Under the pieces are notes generated by a model, which had not been told where the DNA came from, ran no database searches, and was given only the letters and a program-made list of their open reading frames with translations. A stretch of DNA of 64,000 bases from Herpetosiphon aurantiacus DSM 785. Its GTDB lineage: Bacteria > Chloroflexota > Chloroflexia > Chloroflexales > Herpetosiphonaceae. The stretch is from positions 2,557,199 to 2,621,198 of the forward strand of contig CP000875.1 in assembly GCA_000018565.1 (NCBI GenBank), written 5' to 3'. Position numbers and translations under genes: made by a program. Position 1 is the first letter of the stretch. Each line of letters begins with the position of its first letter. Of the stretch, positions 49,069 through 58,900 are shown piece by piece.

Positions 49069-52000
49069 GGTTGGCTTATCCTTCCTGCGGCCTTTTGTTG
49101 CAAGGCCTGTTTGGTGCTGGCACTCATGGTTTTGATCTGTTGCAGTGCGGTGGCAATTTTATTGATTCGCTCTGCCTGAGCTTGATTCGCCAGCAAATGC
49201 TGGCTTAATTGGGCAATCGTTGGATAATCGAACAACATTCGAATACTTGTAGTTACCTGTAAAAGCTGTTGCATGCGCGAGACAACTTGGGTGGCGTTGA
49301 GTGAATGGCCGCCCATGCGGAAGAAATCGGCATGAATATTATCAATTGACAAGCCCAAGACCTCTTGCCACATATCGGCAAGGGTTTGCTCTAGCGCTGT
49401 TTGCGGCGGGGCGGCCATTGGCTGAAGCGTGGGTAATTTGTTGGAATAGTGCTCCGCCGTCCAATGCCCAGCCAACTGAACAGCGCTAAGTGTGCTGGTA
49501 GGATGCTGCGCCATTTGGCCTAAAACCGCTTGGAAATCGGAGGCCAACGCTGCAATCGATTCAGCGACGAACAATTCGCTCGCATATTCTAGGGTCAGTT
49601 GATAGCCAGTTGCAGCGGGTTGCACCAACAGCACCAAATCGGTTTTGCTGGCCTGAATTGGCGTAGCTAGGGCTTGGGCTGGCGCACCTAAAACTAAGGG
49701 CTGACTGGGCGCGTTTTGCAACACCAACAAACTTTGAATTAGCGGAATCTGCGGTTGGTTGTTGCGCTCATGAGCCACGTTGGCCACAATCTGCTCGAAT
49801 GGCAAGGCTTGGTGTTGGTATGCTTGTAAGGCAACCATGCGGGTTTGCTGCAATAGATCAAGCCACGTTTGCTCGGCGGCGCAATGCAGGCGCAAGGGCA
49901 AGATATTAATAAAAAAGCCAACGCAACGCTCAAACGCTGCATGCTCACGGCCAGCGCTGAGCGTGCCAATCAGCAGATCGCTGCGCTGAGTGCGTTGATA
50001 GAGCACGCTCGCCCATCCCGCCAGTAACAGCATAAACAAACTAGCGTTATTGGCGTTGGCCAAGCCTTGTAATGCTTGGATAACCTGCTGATCAAGTTGA
50101 TAGGTTTGGCTGATGCCCAAGCCCTGCATGTGCGTCGAACGGGGGTAATCGGTCGCCAAAGCTGGGAGCGGATCAAGCTGGGCAAGCTGGGTTTGCCAGT
50201 AGGTTTGCAATTGGGCTAAGCACGCCGAATCAAGCTGCTGGCGCTGCCAAGCCACAAAATCAAGGTAATCGTAGGCTTGGCTTGGCAGCTGAATTGGTTG
50301 GTTTTCGAAGAAGCTTGCATACAGCTGACTTAATTCAGCCCACAGCACGCCCAACGACCAAGCATCAATAATGCTATGGTGGATAACTACCAGCATGATG
50401 GCGTGATCGTGGTGTTGCGCCAAGCCAACCCGTAACAATGGGGCTTGCGCCAAATCGAATGGCCGATCAAGCAACCTTAACAAGTATTCTAAGCTTGCCT
50501 GCGGCGCAGATTGGAGCTGCCAAACTGGCTTGAGCATGATCGTTTGTTGTGGAATACCCGCGATGAGCTGAATGCTGCTGCGTAACATTTCATGACGTTC
50601 GATCAGCCTTAGCCAGCTTTGTTCAAGCGCAACCGCATCAAGCAGAGCATCGATGCGCCATGCGTGGATGACGTTGTAGGCGGTGTTTGGGTGTAATTGC
50701 TCGGCAAACCACAGGCGTTGTTGGCCAAACGAAAGCTGATGCAATTGCGTAGTGCGCTGATAGAATTGAGGTTCAGCCTGAGCAAAGGCTTGCTGCTGCT
50801 GATCGATTAACCGCGCCCAAGCTGCCAAGGTTGGTTGCTCAAACAAGCGCGTAATCGAAAGCTGAAGCTGCCACGTCTGCTCAATTCGTTTGAGCACTTG
50901 CATCACATTGAGCGAATGACCACCAAGCTGCAAAAAATTACTCTCACGCCCAAGCTGTTCCACGCCCAAGATTTCGCGCCAGATTATCGCCAAACGCTGT
51001 TCAGTTGAGCTTTGCAATGGTTGTTTAATTGGGGCATCAGGGCATGGCAAGGCCGCTCGATCAAGCTTGCCATTGGGTGTTAATGGCAGTTCGGCCAGCT
51101 GTACCCAAAAACTTGGTAGCATATAGCTTGGCACATGGTGGGCTAAGCTAGCGCGTAAGGCTTCGCAATCGATCGGCTGATTAGCAACCAGATAGGCGGT
51201 CAACTGCGGATCATCAGCCACCAGCGTAATTGGCTGAACCACAACCGCTTGCAATGGTGCTAAGCGCAGAATCTGGGCCTCAATCTCACCAAGCTCGATC
51301 CGAAAGCCACGAATTTTGACCTGCTGATCGTTACGTCCTAGGTAACAAAGCTCGTTTGCCGCGTTCCAATGAGCCAAATCGCCAGTTTTATACATTCGTT
51401 CGCCAGGCGTGGTAGCCCACGGATTGGGCAAAAAACGTTCGGCAGTTAAATCGGGGCGTTGCAAATAGCCTTGCGCTACGCCCAGCCCAGCAATAAACAA
51501 TTCGCCAACATCCTTAGCGGCAACAGGGTGATAGTGCGCATCGAGGATAACGCAGGTCGTGCCAGTGAGCGGCTGACCAATCGCTGGCGGCCGGCTGGCA
51601 GTGCGCTCAACGAGCTGGTAGGTGGCATAGGTCGTGGCCTCGGTTGGCCCATATAAATTGAATACGCGCTGGATGTTTGGCTGTTGATAGAGTTGCTGCG
51701 CTAATCGCAAGCTCAGCGGCTCGCCGGCAAGATTCACCGTGAGCACGCTAGATGGAAGTGCCGTATGTTGCAACAACGTTTGCACCGCCGACGGCACGCT
51801 ATTGATCAAACAAATCGGATGCTGCGAGTGAAACAGCGCTGGATCAAGCAGATTTTCCACCAGCACCAACGTACCGCCACTAATCAATGGCAGAAAAATC
51901 TCGAAGATCGAAAGATCAAAGTTGATCGAGGTTGCCGCTAAAATTCCAGCGCGTTCGGCTACGCTAAACGTGGTTTCAGCCCATGCTAAAAAGGTGAGCG

Positions 52001-52505
52001 CATTGGCATGGCTAATCAGCACACCTTTGGGTTGGCCGGTTGAGCCAGAGGTATAGATGATATAAGCAGGGATTGCGCTATGATAGAAGGGTTCGCGCCA
52101 TGCCAACTCCCTCGACCAAGGCTGATCAATCAACACCCACTCAATGGTATTCAGGGGTAAAGCTGCTTGGCATGACGTTTCGCTGACGACCAGCAAGGCC
52201 TTGGCATCGGCCAGCATAAATTGCAACCGCGCGGTTGGATAGGCCGGATCAAGCGGCAGATAGGTCGCACCAGCCTTGAGAATTGCCAGCATCCACACGA
52301 TGAGCTGTGGCGTGCGGCGCAAACAAATGCCCACAACACTCGCTGGTTGTACACCAAGATGTTGCAAATAGGCCGCTGCTTGGCTAGATTGTTGCTCAAG
52401 ATCGGCAAAGGTTAATCCATAACCTGTAGGCGTTTGCACTGCCCAAGCGGCAGGCGTTTGGTTGGCTTGAGCGGTCACGAGTTGGGTAATATTTGAATAG
52501 CTCAT
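49065..52505 (-). CDS. NRPS with unusual A-PCP-C-PCP order
   Basis: A 1,146-residue synthetase that starts with adenylation rather than condensation. A domain (~10-500): 'AYIIYTSGSTGQPKGVLISH', 'NLYGPTEATTYAT', 'YKTGDLA', 'NGKLDRAALP'. PCP1: 'NFLQLGGHSLNVMQVL'. C domain: 'HQLSFGQQRLWFAEQLHPNT' with active site 'VVIHHSIIDAWSLGVL', where the usual final Gly of HHxxxDG is Ala. PCP2: 'FFRMGGHSLNATQVV'. No second A domain exists for PCP2. Pocket residues read D-L-F-N-N-A-L-T-Y, which I recall as an alanine-type code. There is no C domain between the Thr module of the preceding protein and this A domain, so the assembly order is not simply collinear. Coupled to both neighbours by ATGA overlaps. Confidence 0.92.
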   Translation of the reverse strand: MSYSNITQLVTAQANQTPAAWAVQTPTGYGLTFADLEQQSSQAAAYLQHLGVQPASVVGICLRRTPQLIVWMLAILKAGATYLPLDPAYPTARLQFMLADAKALLVVSETSCQAALPLNTIEWVLIDQPWSRELAWREPFYHSAIPAYIIYTSGSTGQPKGVLISHANALTFLAWAETTFSVAERAGILAATSINFDLSIFEIFLPLISGGTLVLVENLLDPALFHSQHPICLINSVPSAVQTLLQHTALPSSVLTVNLAGEPLSLRLAQQLYQQPNIQRVFNLYGPTEATTYATYQLVERTASRPPAIGQPLTGTTCVILDAHYHPVAAKDVGELFIAGLGVAQGYLQRPDLTAERFLPNPWATTPGERMYKTGDLAHWNAANELCYLGRNDQQVKIRGFRIELGEIEAQILRLAPLQAVVVQPITLVADDPQLTAYLVANQPIDCEALRASLAHHVPSYMLPSFWVQLAELPLTPNGKLDRAALPCPDAPIKQPLQSSTEQRLAIIWREILGVEQLGRESNFLQLGGHSLNVMQVLKRIEQTWQLQLSITRLFEQPTLAAWARLIDQQQQAFAQAEPQFYQRTTQLHQLSFGQQRLWFAEQLHPNTAYNVIHAWRIDALLDAVALEQSWLRLIERHEMLRSSIQLIAGIPQQTIMLKPVWQLQSAPQASLEYLLRLLDRPFDLAQAPLLRVGLAQHHDHAIMLVVIHHSIIDAWSLGVLWAELSQLYASFFENQPIQLPSQAYDYLDFVAWQRQQLDSACLAQLQTYWQTQLAQLDPLPALATDYPRSTHMQGLGISQTYQLDQQVIQALQGLANANNASLFMLLLAGWASVLYQRTQRSDLLIGTLSAGREHAAFERCVGFFINILPLRLHCAAEQTWLDLLQQTRMVALQAYQHQALPFEQIVANVAHERNNQPQIPLIQSLLVLQNAPSQPLVLGAPAQALATPIQASKTDLVLLVQPAATGYQLTLEYASELFVAESIAALASDFQAVLGQMAQHPTSTLSAVQLAGHWTAEHYSNKLPTLQPMAAPPQTALEQTLADMWQEVLGLSIDNIHADFFRMGGHSLNATQVVSRMQQLLQVTTSIRMLFDYPTIAQLSQHLLANQAQAERINKIATALQQIKTMSASTKQALQQKAAGRISQP

Positions 52506-55500
52506 TCGCCGACCGTCCGTTCTTGGCGCTTGGATGCTAAGGCTTGTTGGCGCTGCTCAGGTGTAGCTTGCTGGAGTTTTTGCACCAACTCGGCAATTTT
52601 GGCAGTTTGGCCAGGCTTGGGTTCTTGCTGTACTAAGGCTTGTTCAACACCGCGAATGGTTGGTTGGGCAAATAGGCTGCGCAAACTCAGATTGACCCGT
52701 AATAATTCGCGAATGCGGGTTAGCACCAAAACCGCATTCAACGAATTACCGCCAACCTCGAAAAAGTTTTGATCAATGCTGGCAATTGGTTGCTGCAAAA
52801 TCTCAAGCCAAATTGCTGCAATCAGCGCTTGAATTGGATTATTGGGGGCAATACTTGATGCTTGCTCAAGCGTTACGTCAAGTTGCGCTAATAAATGAGC
52901 ATAATCGCGTTTGCCGTTGTTGGTAAGCGGCAAGTGTTCGCACAGCAGCCAGAGATTGGGTTGCAGATAATGGGGCAGCTCGAGAGCCAGCGCTTGGCGC
53001 AATTGTTCAACGCTAAGCGCTGGCTGATTTGGCACAACCCAAACTACTAGGCGCTCGTGTTGATCAAGTTTTTGCACAAACGCCCAGCAATCAGCAACTC
53101 CTGCTTGGCGGCAAATCGCTTGTTCAAGTTCGCCTAGCTCAATCCGAAAGCCGCGCAATTTGACTTGCTGATCACTACGCCCAAGGTATTCTAGCTCGCC
53201 AAATTGATTAATCCGAGCCAAATCGCCGCTGCGGTAGAGCCGTGCCCCAGTGCTTGACCATGGATCAGGCACAAAGCGTTGGGCGGTCAACGCCGCTTGC
53301 TTGAGATAGCCCCGCGCCAAACCTGCCCCGCCCACATAGATCTCGCCGACTGCACCTTGAGGCACAAGTTGGCCGTACTGATCGAGCAGATACATGGTTA
53401 AGTCGGCGATTGGCAAGCCGATTAGGCTGGCTTTTGCCTCGATCAAGTCATTAAGCTCCAACCAACGCTCAGTCACATGCACCGTAGTTTCGGTGATGCC
53501 ATACATATTCAGCAGTTGCGGGGCGGGCGCAGGATAGGCTTGATACCAAGCGGCGAGGCTGGCCAGATCAAGCGCCTCGCCACCAAAGATAATCAAGCGC
53601 AGCGCCAAATTCGCGGCCACCGCTGGCGTGAGTTGGGGTAATAGTTGACGAAACGCCGAGGGTGTTTGATTGAGCACAGTTATCGATTCGTCTGCCAACA
53701 ATTGGCTGAACGCTTCGGGTGAGCGAGTTGTGGTACTTGGCACAACCACCAAACGTCCACCATACAGCAATGCCCCCCAAATTTCCCAAACCGAAAAATC
53801 GAATGCATATGAATGGAATAAGCTCCAAACATCATTGGCACTAGGTTTAATCGTAGCAACTGTCGCCTCGAATAAGCGCAACACGTTGGCATGGCTCAAC
53901 AACGTGCCTTTGGGTTGCCCAGTTGAGCCAGAGGTATAAATGATATAGGCAAGTTGATCGGGATGGATAGTTGGTAATTGAGTGAGTTTGGTGGTTGGAA
54001 GTTGATCAAGGTTGAGAATGGTGGTTGCTTGTGAATTAACACTGTGCAACAGACTGTTTTGAGTAACAATTAAATTAACTTGGGCATCGGCCAGCATCCA
54101 TTCGATTCGGCTGGTAGGCAACTGCGGATCGAGCGGCAGATAGGCTGCGCCAGCCTTGAGAATTCCCAAAATGCCAATAATTAATTGCGGCGAACGCTCA
54201 CACAACAAGCCGATTGGTTGTTCAGGTTGTACACCTTGGGCCAAAAGCACATAGACCAATTGATCGGCAGCTTCGGCCAATTGTTGGTAGCTGATCGCTT
54301 GCTCGGCATAACTCAAGGCAATTGCTTGGGGCGTTGCCAGCGCTTGTTGGGTAAAACGTGCAACTAAACTATTGTTGATCGGGTAAACTTGCCGATTTGA
54401 ATTTAGTAGATTGAGCACCTTATCCTGTTCAGGTTGCTGCAATAATTTCAGCTGAGCGATTGCCGTATCTGGTTCTACCAGCAACTGCGTCAAGAATTGG
54501 GCATAGTGCGCGGCAAATTGGCTGGCAAACTGCTGCGATAGCTGTTGTGGATCATAATTCAGCTCGCCCGTAATCTGACCCGCTTGCTCAAACAAGATCA
54601 GACTAAGCGGAAATTGAGGCGCTTGTTGGGCAAATGCATAGGGTTTGATTACCAGATTTGGGGCTTCAAGCTGGCCAGTTGGCATATTTTGCAGAGCAAA
54701 TAGCGCTTGAAATAGGGGTTGTTGATCGAGTTTGCGCTCAGGCTGCAAGGCCTCAACTAGCAATTCAAACGGCAATTCTTGGTGTGCATAGGCCGCCAAG
54801 CTGGTTTGGCGCACCCGCTCCAACAATTGACGAAAGCTGGGCTGGCCACTTAAATCAGCTCGTAGCACTAAACTATTGATAAAACAACCAATTAAAGGCT
54901 CAGCTTCAGGCTGCAAACGCCCAGCAATCGGCGAACCAACCGCAAAATCGTGTTGCTGCGTATAACGGCTTAACAGCGCAAAAAAGCCCGCCAACAAGCT
55001 CATAAACATGGTCGTGCCATGAGTTTGGTTTAGGTTGGTTAAGCGTTCGACCAAGGCGCGATCAAGTTGGATTGGAATGCTGGTTGACATCGTTTGGGCG
55101 GGCTTTTGGGCTTCGTAAGGCAACGCCAAATTGGGCAAATCGGCCAATTGTTGTCGCCAGTACGTCAACAATTGCGTTAACTTTGCTCCCTGCAATTGTT
55201 GGCGCTGCCAGACCGCCAAATCACGATATTGCACCGGTAAGGTTGGTAGCTGATGCGGTTGTTGGTTCAATGTTGCTCGATAGATGTGGGCTAGCTCGTT
55301 GATCATAATTCCAATCGACCAGCCATCGCTAATCCAATGGTGCTGTGTGACCAAAAGAATATGCTGTTTTTCTGCTAAGCAGACTAAAACGCAACGCAGC
55401 GATGGCGCAATCGCGAGATCGAAGGGTGCTTCAAAGGCTGCCAACAACTGCTGATAGCATTCAGCCGCAGGATCATTGGCTGAACGCAGATCATAAAAAG

Positions 55501-55939
55501 CCCAAGGTAACTGCCAATTGGCGGCGACCTGTTGCAATGGCTGGCCATCCTGCCACAGCACATGGCTCCGTAAGATTGTATGGCGTTCGATCAGTTGCTC
55601 GAAACTCTGGTGCAAGGCTGTACGATCCAACTCGCCATTGAGTTCAATTGCCGCCGGAAGATGATAAGCCGTGCTGGTGGGGGCAAATTCATGCAAAAAC
55701 CACAACCGTTGCTGGGCAAAGCTTAGCGCCACAGGTTGATCATCTTCCAGCCTTGGAATCGGCGCAAATTGATTGGGCTGAGTTCGCGCCAAAAATTGGC
55801 ATAGTTCGGCCTTATGCTGGCGTAATTGGCTTAATAGTTGCTCACTTAGTACGCCTGGTGGGGCATCGTAGCATAAGCGCTCGCCTTCAAGCCAAATCCG
55901 AATATCGGCTGCCCGTAATTGGGTCAACAATTGCCACAT
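52502..55939 (-). CDS. NRPS module with TubC docking domain, C-A-PCP (Thr predicted)
   Basis: A 1,145-residue synthetase. Residues 1-50 ('MWQLLTQLRAADIRIWLEGE', '..LRQHKAELCQFL') are a TubC-type N-terminal docking domain. C domain (~65-500): 'VALSFAQQRLWFLHEFAPTS', active site 'VTQHHWISDGWSIGIM' at ~200. A domain (~520-1020): 'AYIIYTSGSTGQPKGTLLSH', 'AFDFSVWEIWGALLYGGRLV', 'IIFGGEALDL', 'NMYGITETTVHVTERW', 'YRSGDLA'. PCP: 'FFEVGGNSLNAVLVL', with Asn before the modified Ser. Pocket residues D-F-W-N-I-G-M-V-H match the well-known threonine code. AAGGAG precedes ATG 55939; the gap from the previous synthetase is 2 bp, and the end overlaps the next gene (ATGA). The docking domain should recruit the upstream synthetase. 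Confidence 0.94.
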   Translation of the reverse strand: MWQLLTQLRAADIRIWLEGERLCYDAPPGVLSEQLLSQLRQHKAELCQFLARTQPNQFAPIPRLEDDQPVALSFAQQRLWFLHEFAPTSTAYHLPAAIELNGELDRTALHQSFEQLIERHTILRSHVLWQDGQPLQQVAANWQLPWAFYDLRSANDPAAECYQQLLAAFEAPFDLAIAPSLRCVLVCLAEKQHILLVTQHHWISDGWSIGIMINELAHIYRATLNQQPHQLPTLPVQYRDLAVWQRQQLQGAKLTQLLTYWRQQLADLPNLALPYEAQKPAQTMSTSIPIQLDRALVERLTNLNQTHGTTMFMSLLAGFFALLSRYTQQHDFAVGSPIAGRLQPEAEPLIGCFINSLVLRADLSGQPSFRQLLERVRQTSLAAYAHQELPFELLVEALQPERKLDQQPLFQALFALQNMPTGQLEAPNLVIKPYAFAQQAPQFPLSLILFEQAGQITGELNYDPQQLSQQFASQFAAHYAQFLTQLLVEPDTAIAQLKLLQQPEQDKVLNLLNSNRQVYPINNSLVARFTQQALATPQAIALSYAEQAISYQQLAEAADQLVYVLLAQGVQPEQPIGLLCERSPQLIIGILGILKAGAAYLPLDPQLPTSRIEWMLADAQVNLIVTQNSLLHSVNSQATTILNLDQLPTTKLTQLPTIHPDQLAYIIYTSGSTGQPKGTLLSHANVLRLFEATVATIKPSANDVWSLFHSYAFDFSVWEIWGALLYGGRLVVVPSTTTRSPEAFSQLLADESITVLNQTPSAFRQLLPQLTPAVAANLALRLIIFGGEALDLASLAAWYQAYPAPAPQLLNMYGITETTVHVTERWLELNDLIEAKASLIGLPIADLTMYLLDQYGQLVPQGAVGEIYVGGAGLARGYLKQAALTAQRFVPDPWSSTGARLYRSGDLARINQFGELEYLGRSDQQVKLRGFRIELGELEQAICRQAGVADCWAFVQKLDQHERLVVWVVPNQPALSVEQLRQALALELPHYLQPNLWLLCEHLPLTNNGKRDYAHLLAQLDVTLEQASSIAPNNPIQALIAAIWLEILQQPIASIDQNFFEVGGNSLNAVLVLTRIRELLRVNLSLRSLFAQPTIRGVEQALVQQEPKPGQTAKIAELVQKLQQATPEQRQQALASKRQERTVGE

Positions 55940-55941
55940 GA

Positions 55942-58900
55942 TTAAATTGCTCCTTGTTCGCGGGCTTGAGCTGGAGCTTGATTAGCCTGTTGCGCCCAGC
56001 GTAGGAGATCAAGCACATCAGCCAGTTGTTCGATTGTCGGAGCCTCAAATACGCTCCGAATTGGCAAATCGAGTTGCCAATACTGGCGAATTTGGCTGAC
56101 CAAGCGGGTTGCCAATAATGAATGACCGCCAAGTTCAAAGAAATTCTGATTAATTCCAACTTGCTCACGTTGCAAGATTGCCGCCCAAAGCTCGGCCAAT
56201 TTGGCTTGATCAGCGTTTTGGGGAGCGATAATCAGTCGTTCAGCGGTTTGCAGCTGGGGAATTGGCAAGCGCTGACGGTCTAATTTACCATTGGCATTGA
56301 GCGGCAATTGGCTCAACCAACAATAGCCACTTGGTTGCAGATAATGCGGCAACCGCGCTTGGACAAAATCACGTAGTAATTGATCGGAGACTGGTTTAGC
56401 TTTCGCCACCAGATAGGCGATCAAACGTGCTTGCTCAGCTACGCCAACCACAGCAACTGCGACCGAATGCAGCGCCGGATGCTGCAATAAACAGGCTTCG
56501 ATCTCGCCTAGCTCAATTCGGAAGCCGCGAATTTTGACTTGCTGATCGCTACGCCCCAAGAAGCTCAACACACCTGCTTGGTTGTAACGCGCTAAATCGC
56601 CAGTGCGATACATTCGCGCCCCTGGTTCGCCCCAAGGATCGGGCAAAAACAGGCTAGCGGTGCGTTGGGGATCGGCCAAATAACCCCAACCAACCGCAAT
56701 TCCAGCGATATACAACTCGCCTGCCACGCCGATCGGTACTGGCCGCAAACTGGCATCAAGTACATAAGCCCGCACATTGGCTACTGGTCGGCCAATTGGA
56801 ATGGCGTTTTGAGGTAGCTCAACAGCACTGGCAATCGGCCAAAGCGTCACATCATCGGCGCATTCAGCCGGACCATAGGCATTCAGCAAGGGAATATAAG
56901 GATAGTGGGCAAACCATTGTTGGGCTAGCTCACGCGGCAAATGTTCGCCAGTTGGCAGCACCCAACGCAAAGCAGCCAAACTTGGGGTTTGCTCAAGGCT
57001 TGCAATCGTTTCGAGTAGGGCTTGAATCAGGCTGGGCACTGGCTCGAAGATTGAAACGTTAGCCGCTGCCAATTTAGCTAACAAGGCCTGCGGATCGCGC
57101 ATCGTTTGATCATCAATGATCTGCATCCGAGCGCCAACCACGAGCGCTGTCAGCAACTGCCAAACCGAAATATCAAACGATTGGGCAGCGCTTTGGGCAA
57201 TACAATCGGTTTGGGTTAGCGCCAAACGCTCGATCATTACGTCAATATGATTCAGCATCCCTGCATGGTCGATCATCACGCCCTTGGGTGTGCCGGTCGA
57301 GCCAGAGGTAAACAGCACATAGGCTAAATCTCGATCATGGAGTTGCACAAAGTCGGATGCAGGTTGATCGTAGCCCAACGCCTGAGCCAAATCGAGTTGC
57401 TGAGGCTGCGCTTCAGCCAAGGCATCAGTCAATAACCAATCGACATGCTGAGCAAGTTGCTGTTGGCGCTGCACTGGATGCTGAGGATCAATCGGCAAAT
57501 ACACCGCGCCCAATTGCAAGATCGCCAACAACGCTGCGACAAACTGCGGGTTGCGCTCAGCTCGTAGGCCGATAATTTGCTGGCGTTGCACCCCTTGATC
57601 GCGCAAATAGCCGGCAATTGCTTGGCTCGCCTGTGCTAAATCGAAGTAACTCCAGCGTTGTTCACGCCATGCGACGGCGATGCTTGTTGGCTGAGCTGCG
57701 ACCTGCTGGTAAAAACATTCAAGCAACGAGCTGGTTTGGCGCGGTGCTGCGGTTGCGTTCCAATCAGCCAAGGCTTGGATTTCGCTGGGATGCCCAATAT
57801 TGAGCTGGCCAAGCCTTGCCTTGGGCTGCGCTAGCATTGCGGCTAAGCCTTGTTGGAGATAATCGAGCATGCGCTGGCTAGTAAGTTGGTCGATGTAGCC
57901 TTGTTGATACATCAACTTGAAGGCCAACCCATCACCTGGCACAGCAACTAAGGTCAAAGGATAGTTGGTTTGCTCGCGCGAAGGAACCAAACGTAACTCT
58001 AAATCGCCCAAACCAGTTAAATCGCTACTGCTCACCGGATAGTTTTCAAAGACCAAGATACTTTCAAACAGCGGGCTATTGCGTGGCAACTCGCTGCATG
58101 CCTGAATTTCAATGAGCGAACTGGCCTCGTAACTGCGCACAGCACTCTCTTGAGCCTGCAAGGCTTGTAGCCAATCCAACACTGGCTGCTGCAAATCCCA
58201 CTTAACTCTCGTGGGCAGCGTATTCACGAACATCCCGACAATCTGCTCAACTCCGGCCAAATCGGTTGGGCGGCCAGCCGTCGTTGTACCAAACACGATA
58301 TCAGTTTGATGACTGTAGCGTGATAAAACCAAGGCCCACGCCGCCTGCAACAGGCTATTCACGGTTAGGCCATGATCGCGGGCAAACTGTTGAAGCTGCT
58401 GAGTTATAGCAGAATCAAGCTGGAGCCAACTCGCACTATAGTGTCGTTCAGCGTGGGTCGAGCCAAACCGTTCAAGCGCCAAGCTTGTTGGAGCAGTAAA
58501 ACCGCGCAATAATTCACGCCAAAATGCTGTAGCTTGCTGATCATTATGTTGAGCCAGCCATTGAATATAGCGTTGATAAGGAATTTCTGGGGCAAGCTCC
58601 AGTGGTTGCTGATTGATTTCAGCCTGATAATAGCGAAACAAGCTATCAAGAATCAGCGGTAAGCTCCAGCCATCGATGATCAAATGATGATTCGTCCAGA
58701 TACAGCAATAGCGTTGCGGTGCACGCTCGAACAAAGCAACACGCATCAATGGCGCTTGGGTTGGCTCAAAGCCGCGTGTGCGATCAGCCTGCAAATAGGC
58801 TTCAAGCACCTGTTCTTGTTCAAGGCTATTCATGGGTAACTGTTGAAAATCGATCGTGATTACAGCTTGGCGCAGCACCAATTGCAGTGGCTCAGCTAAA

